Below are positions 1 to 9,238 of a stretch of DNA of 45,851 nucleotides, one piece after another. A model generated the notes under the pieces. It ran no database searches and was not told the origin of the DNA. It saw only the letters and a list, made by a program, of their open reading frames with translations. Source of the DNA: Candidatus Poribacteria bacterium. GTDB taxonomy: Bacteria; Poribacteria; WGA-4E; WGA-3G. The stretch covers positions 1-45,851 of the forward strand of contig JAAXHD010000012.1 in assembly GCA_012271015.1 (NCBI GenBank), given 5' to 3'. How positions within the stretch are numbered: position 1 is the first letter of the stretch; each line of letters begins with the position of its first letter. Made by a program: the position numbers and the translations under genes.

Positions 1-2205
1 AACACGTTCTACGAGAAGTTCTTTCAGGGATTCTCCGAAGACGTAGCGGACACACACGGCATCGTCTACACACCGCAACCGATCGTCGATTTCATGGTGA
101 ACAGTGTGGCGCACATCTTGGAAACCGAGTTTGGTCGGTCACTGTCGGATACGGGGGTCCACATCATCGATCCGTTCGTCGGGACGGGGAACTTCATCGT
201 CCGTCTCATGCAGGACATCCAAAGCACGGCATTAGAGGCAAAATACCGCAATGAGTTGCATTGCAACGAGGTGATGCTCCTGCCTTATTACATCGCCAGT
301 CTCAACATCGAGCAGGAGTACTACCAACGCACAGGGACGTATCTACCGTTTGAGGGGATAGCGCTTGCTGACACATTTGAGCTATTTGAAGGACAACAGA
401 CAGAATTCTTCACACAGGAAAATACAGAACGGGTAACGAGACAGAAGGCAACGGATATGTTCGTCGTCATTGGCAACCCACCTTACAACGCACAGCAGGT
501 GAATGAAAACGACAACAACAAAAATCGAAAGTATGAAACAATGGACGAACGGATTTTCGAGACGTATGCAAAAGACTCTAAAGCAACTCTGAGAAATAAA
601 CTCCGCGATCCGTATGTAAAAGCATTCAGTTGGGCATCGGAACGGATCGGAAAAGAAGGGATTGTCGCCTTTGTGACGAACAACGGGTTTCTTGACGGTT
701 TCGCTTTTGATGGAATGCGGAAACACCTCGCACAGGATTTTGACGCGATTTACATTCTGGATCTCGGTGGGAACGTCCGTAAGAACACAAAGTTGTCAGG
801 AACAACGCACAATGTCTTCGGAATTCAGGTGGGCGTGAGCATCAACTTTCTCATCAAGAGAGGTGCTATCAAGACAGATTCAAAACCTACCGAAATTTTC
901 TATGCTCGCGTTGAGGAATTTTGGCGGAAAGAAGAGAAATATAACTATCTCAATTCAAAGAAACACTACCAAAGGGTTGAGTGGCAACAGATAACGCCTG
1001 ACAGTCGCTATACATGGCTTACGGAAAGACTCCATGCCGAATTTGACACCTTTATTCCGATGGGAACGAAGGAAGCAAAGGCACAGAAAAGTGCCGCGGT
1101 GGATGTAATTTTCAAAACTTACAGCCTCGGAGTTAGCACAAATCGAGATGCGTGGGTTTATAACTTTAATATAAGCACGCTTACAGAGAACGTTCAGAGA
1201 ACGATGGAGTTTTACAATCCACAGGTGCTGAAGTGGTTAGTCACACCAGAAAAGTCGATTGTGAATATTGATAATTTTGTTGTGTATGATGATACTAAAA
1301 TCAGCTGGAGCCGGGACTTAAAGGCGAAACTGAAACGAGGGAAGATTGCTGAATATACAGAGCACAAGGTAAGAACATCACTCTACCGTCCGTTCACGAA
1401 ATCAAATCTCTACTTCGACCGAACAGTGAACGATGTTGTATCCGTGTTTCCATCCATCTTCCCGACTTTGGAGACAGAAACAGAAAATCGAGCGATTTGC
1501 GTGAGCAATATTGGTAGTAACAAATCTTTTCAATCTTTGATGGTAGATGTGATTCCAAACCTTCATCTCACAGGTGATTCACAGTGTTTCTCTTTTTACA
1601 TCTACGACGAAGACGGAACCAACCGACAGGAGAACATCACTGATTCGGCGTTGACGGAATTCCGAACGCATTACGGCGACGACACCCTCACCAAGTGGGA
1701 CATCTTTCACTACAACTACGGTCTCCTGCACCATCCCGACTATCGTGAGAAATATGAGATGAACCTCAAGCGCGACCTCCCACATATCCCGTTCGCCGAA
1801 GACTTCTGGGGATTCGCCAACGCAGGCGCAGCGTTAGCAGATCTCCACGTCAATTACGAATCCGCTCCGAAATACGACGGACTGAAATATATCGAAACGG
1901 AAGGAATGACGGTGGATTGGAACGTCGAGAAGATGAGATTGTCCAAAGACAAGACGCAGTTGAAATACAACGATTTCCTCACATTGGACGGTATCCCTGC
2001 GGAGGTCTACGAGTATAAACTCGGCAACCGTTCTGCGTTGGAGTGGGTGGTGGATCAGTATCGCGTCAAGACCGACAAACGGAGCGGGATTGTGAACGAC
2101 CCGAATCGTGCCGATGCACCGCGGTATATCGCGGATCTGATTGCCCGTGTCATCACCGTCAGCCTGCAGACTGTAGAAATCGTCAAAACCCTACCTACGC
2201 TATAA
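1..2205 (+). CDS. Type ISP restriction-modification enzyme (N6-adenine DNA methylase plus C-terminal specificity domain), 5'-truncated by the window edge
   Basis: Frame is open from base 1 (NTFYEKFFQGFSEDVADTHGIVYTPQPIVDFM...). Methylase motifs DPFVGTGNF and VVIGNPPYNAQQ. C-terminal FAEDFWGFANAGAALADLHVNYE...YKLGNRSALEWVVDQYRVKTDKRSGIVNDPN resembles the type ISP specificity domain. Confidence 0.9.
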   Translation, partial: NTFYEKFFQGFSEDVADTHGIVYTPQPIVDFMVNSVAHILETEFGRSLSDTGVHIIDPFVGTGNFIVRLMQDIQSTALEAKYRNELHCNEVMLLPYYIASLNIEQEYYQRTGTYLPFEGIALADTFELFEGQQTEFFTQENTERVTRQKATDMFVVIGNPPYNAQQVNENDNNKNRKYETMDERIFETYAKDSKATLRNKLRDPYVKAFSWASERIGKEGIVAFVTNNGFLDGFAFDGMRKHLAQDFDAIYILDLGGNVRKNTKLSGTTHNVFGIQVGVSINFLIKRGAIKTDSKPTEIFYARVEEFWRKEEKYNYLNSKKHYQRVEWQQITPDSRYTWLTERLHAEFDTFIPMGTKEAKAQKSAAVDVIFKTYSLGVSTNRDAWVYNFNISTLTENVQRTMEFYNPQVLKWLVTPEKSIVNIDNFVVYDDTKISWSRDLKAKLKRGKIAEYTEHKVRTSLYRPFTKSNLYFDRTVNDVVSVFPSIFPTLETETENRAICVSNIGSNKSFQSLMVDVIPNLHLTGDSQCFSFYIYDEDGTNRQENITDSALTEFRTHYGDDTLTKWDIFHYNYGLLHHPDYREKYEMNLKRDLPHIPFAEDFWGFANAGAALADLHVNYESAPKYDGLKYIETEGMTVDWNVEKMRLSKDKTQLKYNDFLTLDGIPAEVYEYKLGNRSALEWVVDQYRVKTDKRSGIVNDPNRADAPRYIADLIARVITVSLQTVEIVKTLPTL

Positions 2206-2554
2206 CCCCAAAATGGTTGAACACCAATTTTGTTGGGGTTCGCTACGCTCTACCCATAGTATTTTGAAGCAGTCTCTACAAATGCCGCCTCTACGAGGCT
2301 TGATTTTTCGACTTCACACAGTTCTACAGAGATGCCGCCGCGCTGGGGCTGAAGAGCGTACATTCACACCTCATTTTATTGACGACCCGAAAAATGTTTC
2401 CACATTCCCGACTCTTCAGAAATAAAACGAACTTTTTTTGAAATAATCTGACTCATGTAAACAAAGAGAGCAATTGAACGTTCAAATATTGTAAAAGGTA
2501 GAAAAGTGAATTGACATTTATAGTGGACTAAAAAAACAAAGAAGGAGAAAAATC

Positions 2555-2896
2555 ATGGCAACGCAAATTAGACGGCAAGACGGCATCACGATTTTGGAAC
2601 CGAGCGGAAAGATAGTGGGATCCTCAGCATCGGAATTACGGAAGGCAATTTCACCGCAAATAGAGGCTTACGATGAGCCACGTGTCCTCATCAATCTCGG
2701 ACGCGTCAATCGGATTGATAGTTCAGGACTCAGTGCCCTCATGGAGGCACGTGTCGCCGCGACCCGCAAGCAAGGACGCATCGGGGTTGTCAATGTCGGC
2801 AAACACATCAAGAACCTGGTCGCTCTGAATCGATTGGTGAGTCTCTTTGAGTGTTTCGACAGCGAGGATGCCGCAGTTTCGGAACTATCGGCATAG
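2555..2896 (+). CDS. STAS-domain protein / anti-sigma factor antagonist
   Basis: 113 aa; INLGRVNRIDSSGLSALMEARVAATRKQGRIGVVNVGKHIKNLVALNRLVSLFECFDSEDAAV matches the STAS anti-anti-sigma pattern with the conserved DSSGL. aaggagaaa RBS upstream. Confidence 0.92.
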   Translation: MATQIRRQDGITILEPSGKIVGSSASELRKAISPQIEAYDEPRVLINLGRVNRIDSSGLSALMEARVAATRKQGRIGVVNVGKHIKNLVALNRLVSLFECFDSEDAAVSELSA

Positions 2897-2922
2897 TATC
2901 CTAAATCCAGTGAAATAGAAAT

Positions 2923-2957
2923 AAAAAGGGGATCGGTTTTACCGGTCCCTTTTTTTG
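2923..2957 (+). terminator. Rho-independent terminator after the STAS gene
   Basis: aaaaagGGGATCGGttttaCCGGTCCCttttttt hairpin followed by a T tract. Confidence 0.8.
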
Positions 2958-3201
2958 TACGACGCATGAGATTCTGACGGACACCGGTGCGGTTAGGAAA
3001 CCGCACCTACCACATCGAAAGAAATGGCGAGGTTGGGAAACCTGACCAGCGGAAATAGGGGGGTCAGGCTTAGGGCATTATTGTTCTCGGCACGCAAACT
3101 AACAGTTTGCGGTACAGCAGCGTCGCGATCAGGAGATCGCTCCTACAGGAAGAGGAGAGCCGCAAGATTCGAGTGGGATTCGGTGTGGGTTGATAAATCG
3201 C

Positions 3202-5916
3202 TTAGTGAACTAACGTCACCTTAACAGAATCCTGTCCGTCTGCATAAGGAATATCCCATTCAATCTGCTCACGGATCTCAACGCGTCCCGTGCTACACCG
3301 ATACGAACCTGTCGGCATCCCATGCACCGAGATATGCGCACATTCCGCATGCATGTACGGCTTCGACAAAACAAGCTCCAACTGTCGCAAATCTTTCGTG
3401 AGCGTCGCTTTCTCAATACGAGCCTTTACCGCCTCCAACGTCACACCGAGCGGCATAAAGGCAACCCTGACACCCAATCCGTCCTGCGGAATGAGCGTGT
3501 AATCGTCCATCGTCTCGGAAACAGCGCACCCATAACCGACAAGCCCAAAATCCGGATCTTGGACGAGGTAGGATTTCAGCATACTCAAATTTCCGTAAAG
3601 CCCGATACCCACTTCACCAGAGAAACAGCCGTTCCGATAGTAATTGTATTCCAGCGACCCTTTTTCCGGCGGATTGAATCGCCATTCCCTACCGTTATAT
3701 CCCTTCCCAGACGAATCGACACAACTCCAGACCGCCAAGGTCGCACCGTAAGCCTTCTGCAGGAAGTGTAGATCCCCTGTCTGCTCGTATCTATCGAAAA
3801 GCGGACGCGCCAACAGTGGCGTTGGATAGCATCCGATGTATCGCATATTCGTACAGTAGGAGAACCACATCGGCGTTGCGTCTCGACTGGCGAGGATTGT
3901 CTGTACGGTACGCAACTTCAAGGGTTCATCATCAGCGACCTGTGCTAAGTAGTACAACGCTGCTTTCGAGGCATGATCGAAACAATACTCCGATGCGAAC
4001 GGGTATTCCTCTTCAAGGAAGAACGGGAGACACCCTTCAATCGCCTCTCGGAGCGTCCGGTATTCAGCAGTCATGCCTTCCATCTTCAACGATCTCAGGA
4101 GATGCGCCAGAATCGGTGAACCCATCGGTGCATGTGTTTTAGACATGTTGCCTCGGTGGTAGTCGATGTAATTCTTCGTCTCATAGACGCTCTCGTAGGT
4201 GGAATCGAGATAAGAGGCGAGTGCAGTGTTATAGGCGAGGTTGAGATACCACAACGGCTCACGACTCGTTTTTATTCCGTGCAACGTGGTGATCCGATAC
4301 ATCTGATAGTAGATATTATAGACGTGCGGATAGTTATAGATACGCCAGACGTAATCCCATCGCCGCCACGAACCCGGTCGTAGCCCAATGAGCGAGTTCA
4401 AGACCTGATAGTTGTCTTTGTTCTGTAACTTCCCGTAGAGAAACTTCTCAATAAATTCATCGAGGGCGTGGATCTCCTCCTCATCGGGATAATAGGCGTT
4501 CTTTCCAGCGAGGAATACCGGTGGTGCAAAGCACCTGTCATCGCTACCCCCCATATCAATCGAGCCACACGGTGCTTCCTCCTCTACGATGAGTCTTTCA
4601 TCCTTGTTATTCCAGATACGAAAACTATAGTGACAGAGATCATCTGGGTCTTCGACACGCTGGTTCTCCACGATGAATTTGGAGCGCGCCTTCATCAGGG
4701 TCTCTATCTCCGCGATACCGTTGAACACAAGGTGTGCCCACTCGCCATTGCCGTATCGGATTGTCACCTTCTGTTCACCCATAGCAGTCAGACGGACGGT
4801 ATAGGTGTGACGGTCACCCATCGTTGTCACCGGTTCAACCTCAATGCCATTGGCAGTCTCAATCGCCGTAATCGGTTTCTTGCATCGGAGCAGAAGATGT
4901 GCCGTCGTGCCGACAGGCAACACCATCCCCGGCACGATCTTCACAGCGATGTTCCCGTCCTGATACAACTTCTCACTGACATCGGCATGGTCTTTGACGC
5001 GACTCAGTGCGAAACTGAAAGTCCGTTTTTCATCGGGTGCTAAAGTGAGCGAACGGTGTCCATTGTACCAAGGTTCCTCCGCAGTGGCTTCGGAAAATAG
5101 GTAAAACATGGAACCCGCACCCGTCATCATCTCGGTGTTCGGGAAAAGTCCATACCCAGAAATCGCCTCCAGTGCGGTATCGTCTTGTGGAACAATCAGC
5201 AAATGGTCACCTTTTCCACTCGCACGGGTCGCAAGGATGTAGGACGAATGTCCAGAGACAAATGAACTTTCAATCACACGTTGCTCAAAAACGTATTTCG
5301 TAGACTCAATCGACCGGTGGTTGAAACCCTGTTTCTCATCACCGATGTCGTAGTTCGTATTCAGTGTGATCGGGAGTCCGAGTTCCCCAATTTCGACATG
5401 TTCCTGCGAAGTGTTATGAAGCGTGATCGTCCATAAAATAGCATCGCCGCTCTGCGGGTTCCCCCTAAACGCGTACCTTTGCTCAATATTGAGGTATTGG
5501 AGTCCACCTCGGTTGACAGAATTGCCCTCGTAACGGGTGGTTATGGAATCATCGTCGTAGGTCACCGTCCGGACATCGTCGCTGAGGAAGGTGTGCATCG
5601 CGTGCCAGTTTTGGTTTTTAGGGTCGGGATTACAAATCCCTCCGGTAGGGGGCACACGCGCTTTCAGTACAACGTCACCCGTCCAACAGTGCATCGGAAT
5701 ACGCTGCGCCTTTTCAGGAACATGCCGTTGTTTCCACCAGATGTTGAGGCGCATGTTCTGTTCATTCCCAAAGAAGTTCGTGCCTTGTGCGTCCTCTGTG
5801 AGGTATAAACCTTTGATAGCACCGCTGCGTCTATCCACATCGAGGATGTAATGTTCATTCGTCAAACGGAGGTATGCCTCGTGGGGGGTATAGCGTGCGT
5901 ATCGGACCTGTAGCAT
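3202..5916 (-). CDS. Large DUF5695-like protein, probable carbohydrate-active enzyme-like
   Basis: 904 aa continuous ORF; N-terminal beta-rich segment and C-terminal helical, glycosidase-like segment (WSYCTNMRYIGCYPTPLLARPLFDRYEQTGD...). The family name is from recall only. Confidence 0.6.
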   Translation of the reverse strand: MLQVRYARYTPHEAYLRLTNEHYILDVDRRSGAIKGLYLTEDAQGTNFFGNEQNMRLNIWWKQRHVPEKAQRIPMHCWTGDVVLKARVPPTGGICNPDPKNQNWHAMHTFLSDDVRTVTYDDDSITTRYEGNSVNRGGLQYLNIEQRYAFRGNPQSGDAILWTITLHNTSQEHVEIGELGLPITLNTNYDIGDEKQGFNHRSIESTKYVFEQRVIESSFVSGHSSYILATRASGKGDHLLIVPQDDTALEAISGYGLFPNTEMMTGAGSMFYLFSEATAEEPWYNGHRSLTLAPDEKRTFSFALSRVKDHADVSEKLYQDGNIAVKIVPGMVLPVGTTAHLLLRCKKPITAIETANGIEVEPVTTMGDRHTYTVRLTAMGEQKVTIRYGNGEWAHLVFNGIAEIETLMKARSKFIVENQRVEDPDDLCHYSFRIWNNKDERLIVEEEAPCGSIDMGGSDDRCFAPPVFLAGKNAYYPDEEEIHALDEFIEKFLYGKLQNKDNYQVLNSLIGLRPGSWRRWDYVWRIYNYPHVYNIYYQMYRITTLHGIKTSREPLWYLNLAYNTALASYLDSTYESVYETKNYIDYHRGNMSKTHAPMGSPILAHLLRSLKMEGMTAEYRTLREAIEGCLPFFLEEEYPFASEYCFDHASKAALYYLAQVADDEPLKLRTVQTILASRDATPMWFSYCTNMRYIGCYPTPLLARPLFDRYEQTGDLHFLQKAYGATLAVWSCVDSSGKGYNGREWRFNPPEKGSLEYNYYRNGCFSGEVGIGLYGNLSMLKSYLVQDPDFGLVGYGCAVSETMDDYTLIPQDGLGVRVAFMPLGVTLEAVKARIEKATLTKDLRQLELVLSKPYMHAECAHISVHGMPTGSYRCSTGRVEIREQIEWDIPYADGQDSVKVTLVH

Positions 5917-6512
5917 AATAATTGCTCGCTTTCACGGGGTAAAGGTGAGAATTTCCTTGAGAATACCCGTTTTAGAGGAATCTGTCAAGGAAAAATCATC
6001 CTCTGTAGGCGGGAGATTGGAGCGGGATTCGATGCGGTTGGATGAAAATAAAAAAATGATTCGGTAATTGTTTGTGTCAACCCTCCGTGGGAATCGCGAG
6101 CACAGCTCGCTCCTACAGTAAGAGATGATTGAGAGTATTACCGATTTAAATTCTGAAACTTCATGAAACCGCATCTACCGTGTGGGGTTGGTTTTTAGTC
6201 CCTCCTAACATCCTTATTAGAGGGAATAAGAGTCGGGATTCGGAGATCTCTCCTATAGAAAAAAACGGGCAATAAATTGCCCTACTACGAACGAAGAAAT
6301 TGAAAGTCATTGAGTTTTCGGAACCTTTTGTAGGTTCTGTCGGATATACCGCGACCGCAGGAATCAAGAGTCGGAATTCGGATATCCCTCCTACAGGCAA
6401 ACTAAACAACCCTATATTGCGAATCTTCCCATTGACAAACATCCCAACCTATGATAAACTTCGGTTTATGTGAACCACCATCACAGAAATTCTATAACCA
6501 AGGAGACGATTA

Positions 6513-7460
6513 ATGGCAAATATCAAAGTCCTGATTGCCAGTGGAATTAGCCAAGAAGTTGCGGATATGCTGAAGGACGCACCCTCGGAGATGGAAATCA
6601 GCTTTCTACCGGAAGGTGGGGAACTCAAAGACCACATTTCAGATGCTGAAATTCTCTATGGCGTCGTGTCAGAAGATGCCCTCCCTGGGGCGAAATCCCT
6701 ACAATGGGTGATGCAACCGTTCGTAGGCGTGGAAAGGTCAATGTACCCCGCCTTCAAAGAAAGCCCCATCACACTGATAAATAGCAAGCGTTTGTATGGA
6801 CCGCAACTCGCCGAGCACGCCTTCGCGTTGTTACTGTCCCTGACGCGGGGGATCAACGCACAACTCGATTTAATGCGAGATAAGGAGTGGAAGTGGACAC
6901 CGTGCGTTGAGGTATCGGGAATGACGATGGGCGTTCTCGGACTTGGGGGTATCGGCAGAGCGGTCGCCCAACGTGCCAAAGCCTTCGAGTTTAACGTGAT
7001 TGCTGTCGATCCCGAACCGATGGAGAAACCAGACACCGTTGACGAATTGGGACAACTCGATTGGTTGCCGGAGTTCTTGTCCCGCAGCGACGTTCTGACG
7101 GTATGCTGTCCAATCACACCACAAACGCACAAACTGCTGTCCCATGCAGAATTCGATGCCTTACCAGAAGGTTGCTTCTTCATCAACGTCAGTCGTGGTA
7201 AGGTTGTAGACGAAGATGCGCTCATCGCCGCGTTGAAAAGCGGGAAATTGGCGGGTGCGGGGCTGGATGTGACCTATACGGAACCGTGTCCGGAAGACAA
7301 CCCGTTATGGACGCTCCCGAATGTGATCCTCACGTCCCATACCGCTGGCGCGTCGCAAAATATCGCCAAACGCGCGATGGAACTCTTCATCGACAACATG
7401 CACAAATACGTGAACGGAGAACCGCTCACCAACGTTGTGGATAAGGAAAAAGGGTATTAA
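6513..7460 (+). CDS. D-2-hydroxyacid dehydrogenase (NAD-dependent)
   Basis: MGVLGLGGIGRAVAQRAKAFEFNVIAVDP Rossmann motif; FINVSRGKVVDEDALIAALKSGKLAGAGLDVTYTEPCPEDNPLW signature. Confidence 0.95.
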   Translation: MANIKVLIASGISQEVADMLKDAPSEMEISFLPEGGELKDHISDAEILYGVVSEDALPGAKSLQWVMQPFVGVERSMYPAFKESPITLINSKRLYGPQLAEHAFALLLSLTRGINAQLDLMRDKEWKWTPCVEVSGMTMGVLGLGGIGRAVAQRAKAFEFNVIAVDPEPMEKPDTVDELGQLDWLPEFLSRSDVLTVCCPITPQTHKLLSHAEFDALPEGCFFINVSRGKVVDEDALIAALKSGKLAGAGLDVTYTEPCPEDNPLWTLPNVILTSHTAGASQNIAKRAMELFIDNMHKYVNGEPLTNVVDKEKGY

Positions 7461-7474
7461 ATGGAGAACCTATA

Positions 7475-7720
7475 ATGGAATACAAAATACCACTCCTTTT
7501 AATGCCCCAACCTGAAGGTGGATACACAGTGACCTCCCCGCTGTTGCCTGAGTTCGTCACTGAGGGTGATTCGTTAAACGAGGCATTAGAAAACATTAAG
7601 GACGCTCTTGCTGCGGTCATTGAACTCTATCAGGACATGGGACGCTCATTGCCAGAAAACACCCATATTCCCGATGCAAAGAGCCCTGTGTGGTTAGAAA
7701 CGGTAGTATCGGCACCGTGA
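7475..7720 (+). CDS. hicB: HicB-family antitoxin
   Basis: MEYKIPLLLMPQPEGGYTVTSPLLPEFVTEGDSLNEALENIKDALAAVIELYQDMG is the HicB fold signature; adjacent to HicA. Confidence 0.9.
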   Translation: MEYKIPLLLMPQPEGGYTVTSPLLPEFVTEGDSLNEALENIKDALAAVIELYQDMGRSLPENTHIPDAKSPVWLETVVSAP

Positions 7721-7929
7721 CATACCGTGAAGTTGCTCGAAAATTAACAGCCCTCGGTTGTCAAGAACGAAAGAGAAGAGGCGGTGGATCACATCGCAAA
7801 TGGTTTAATCCCAACACCCAACAAGGCACTGTTGTTCCAGATTGGGGTAGACGCGACCTGAAATTGGGAACGATTCATGCCGCTGTCCGCCAATTGGGAA
7901 TCAATTGGCAAAACTTCCAAAACGCATAG
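7717..7929 (+). CDS. hicA: HicA-family mRNA interferase toxin
   Basis: VTYREVARKLTALGCQERKRRGGGSHRKWFNPNTQQGTVVPDWGRRDLKLGTIHAAVRQLGI with HicA GSHRKW. The GTG start at 7717 overlaps the hicB TGA stop (GTGA), more likely than the 7690 start in the ORF track. Confidence 0.88.
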   Translation: MTYREVARKLTALGCQERKRRGGGSHRKWFNPNTQQGTVVPDWGRRDLKLGTIHAAVRQLGINWQNFQNA

Positions 7930-7948
7930 AATCACCAAACCAAACGTT

Positions 7949-9091
7949 TTAAGCCTCTATTACAAAGGCTTCCAGTGCTTCCGTATCAATATCAATACCG
8001 AGTCCGGGCATATCATCAATGATGAAAGACCCATCCTCGATCATCGGCTTTCGCGTGGTGATTTGCCCTTTCGATTCATACGCCTCAGGGGAATGCTCCA
8101 TAATCAGGAAGTTAGGGATCGTCGTTGAAAATTGCACCGTCGCGGCAATCGACAGGATGCCACCGCCACCGATGTGAGGCGTCACCGGTATGTTGTAGAC
8201 ATCGGCAAGGCTTGCGATGCGTTTCCCCTCCGTGAGTCCCGTGCGGGCAATATCGGGCATGGTGATGTCGCAGGCGCGACGTTCAAACACCTCCCGTAAC
8301 TCATAACGGGTGCGTGTCCACTCCCCGATAGCGACCGACATATCCAATGCCTGCGCCAACGCCGCTTGCCCGGGGATGTCCTCCGGTGCCGTCGGTGATT
8401 CTAACCACATCACGTCCAATTCCTCAAGTCCTCGTCCGAGCAGTGTCGCTTCTGGAACGCTATACTGGGTATGGAGGTCCACCATTAACTTAATCTGCGG
8501 ACCGACCTGTTCGCGCACCGCGGCAACGATTTCTAAAATCTCTGCGCGACCGTGCGTCGTGTGAATTTTCAATCCGCCATACCCCTGCGAGATGTGTTTA
8601 GCCGCCTGTGTCGCCGCCGCTTCCGGTGTGCTACCTCCAACACCGGCGTACAAGGGAATCCGATCCCGATAGCGTCCACCCAGTACCTTGTGAACGGGTT
8701 TCCCTGTTGCTTTCCCGATGATGTCCCACAGTGCGATGTCACACCCCGCGAGTGCATCGATGAAAAATCCGGTATAGTGTCCACGTTCCCGCATTGCTGT
8801 GAACATACGCTGCCAAAGGTATTCCACGTCAAACGGGTCTTCTCCCATCAGTATCGGACGACACAGATCCTCAACGATTGTCTTCGATGTGCGCGGCGAA
8901 ACGGGACTCTGCCCTTCGCCATACCCGACGATGCCATTTGACGTAGTGATCCGCACGACCATCGTTTCGTGGTGTCGTGAGTAAATAGAACGCCACCCTT
9001 CAGAGGGTAAGTAATAATTGTCGGTCTGTTCTTCTGATGATTTCTCGGTTTGGTATCGGAGCGCGAACGCTTCAACTTGTGTAATTTTCAT
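7949..9091 (-). CDS. Mandelate racemase/muconate lactonizing enzyme family protein (enolase superfamily)
   Basis: KITQVEAFALRY N-terminus; GGLKIHTTHGRAEILEIVAAVREQVGPQIKLMVDLHTQYSVPEAT; VTPHIGGGGILSIAATVQF. Confidence 0.93.
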   Translation of the reverse strand: MKITQVEAFALRYQTEKSSEEQTDNYYLPSEGWRSIYSRHHETMVVRITTSNGIVGYGEGQSPVSPRTSKTIVEDLCRPILMGEDPFDVEYLWQRMFTAMRERGHYTGFFIDALAGCDIALWDIIGKATGKPVHKVLGGRYRDRIPLYAGVGGSTPEAAATQAAKHISQGYGGLKIHTTHGRAEILEIVAAVREQVGPQIKLMVDLHTQYSVPEATLLGRGLEELDVMWLESPTAPEDIPGQAALAQALDMSVAIGEWTRTRYELREVFERRACDITMPDIARTGLTEGKRIASLADVYNIPVTPHIGGGGILSIAATVQFSTTIPNFLIMEHSPEAYESKGQITTRKPMIEDGSFIIDDMPGLGIDIDTEALEAFVIEA

Positions 9092-9238
9092 AATTAAACA
9101 GCCTCCCTGACATCAGCATATTGGAACGGATTCCCTTGAATTTTTACTTGAATATACGTAAAATGTCAAAAGACGGTTCACTTTTCTGCAACGACACACT
9201 AAAACTTTTCACCAACTGCCCAGTTATCTTGAACCCTC

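Noticed and set aside
66-726. Short ORFs antisense to the type ISP gene and similar ORFs under other long CDSs
   Set aside because: Fully embedded in well-supported CDSs on the opposite strand, no family resemblance.
7690-7929. hicA start at 7690
   Set aside because: HicA homology begins at VTYREVARKL (7717), with typical GTGA stop-start coupling to hicB.
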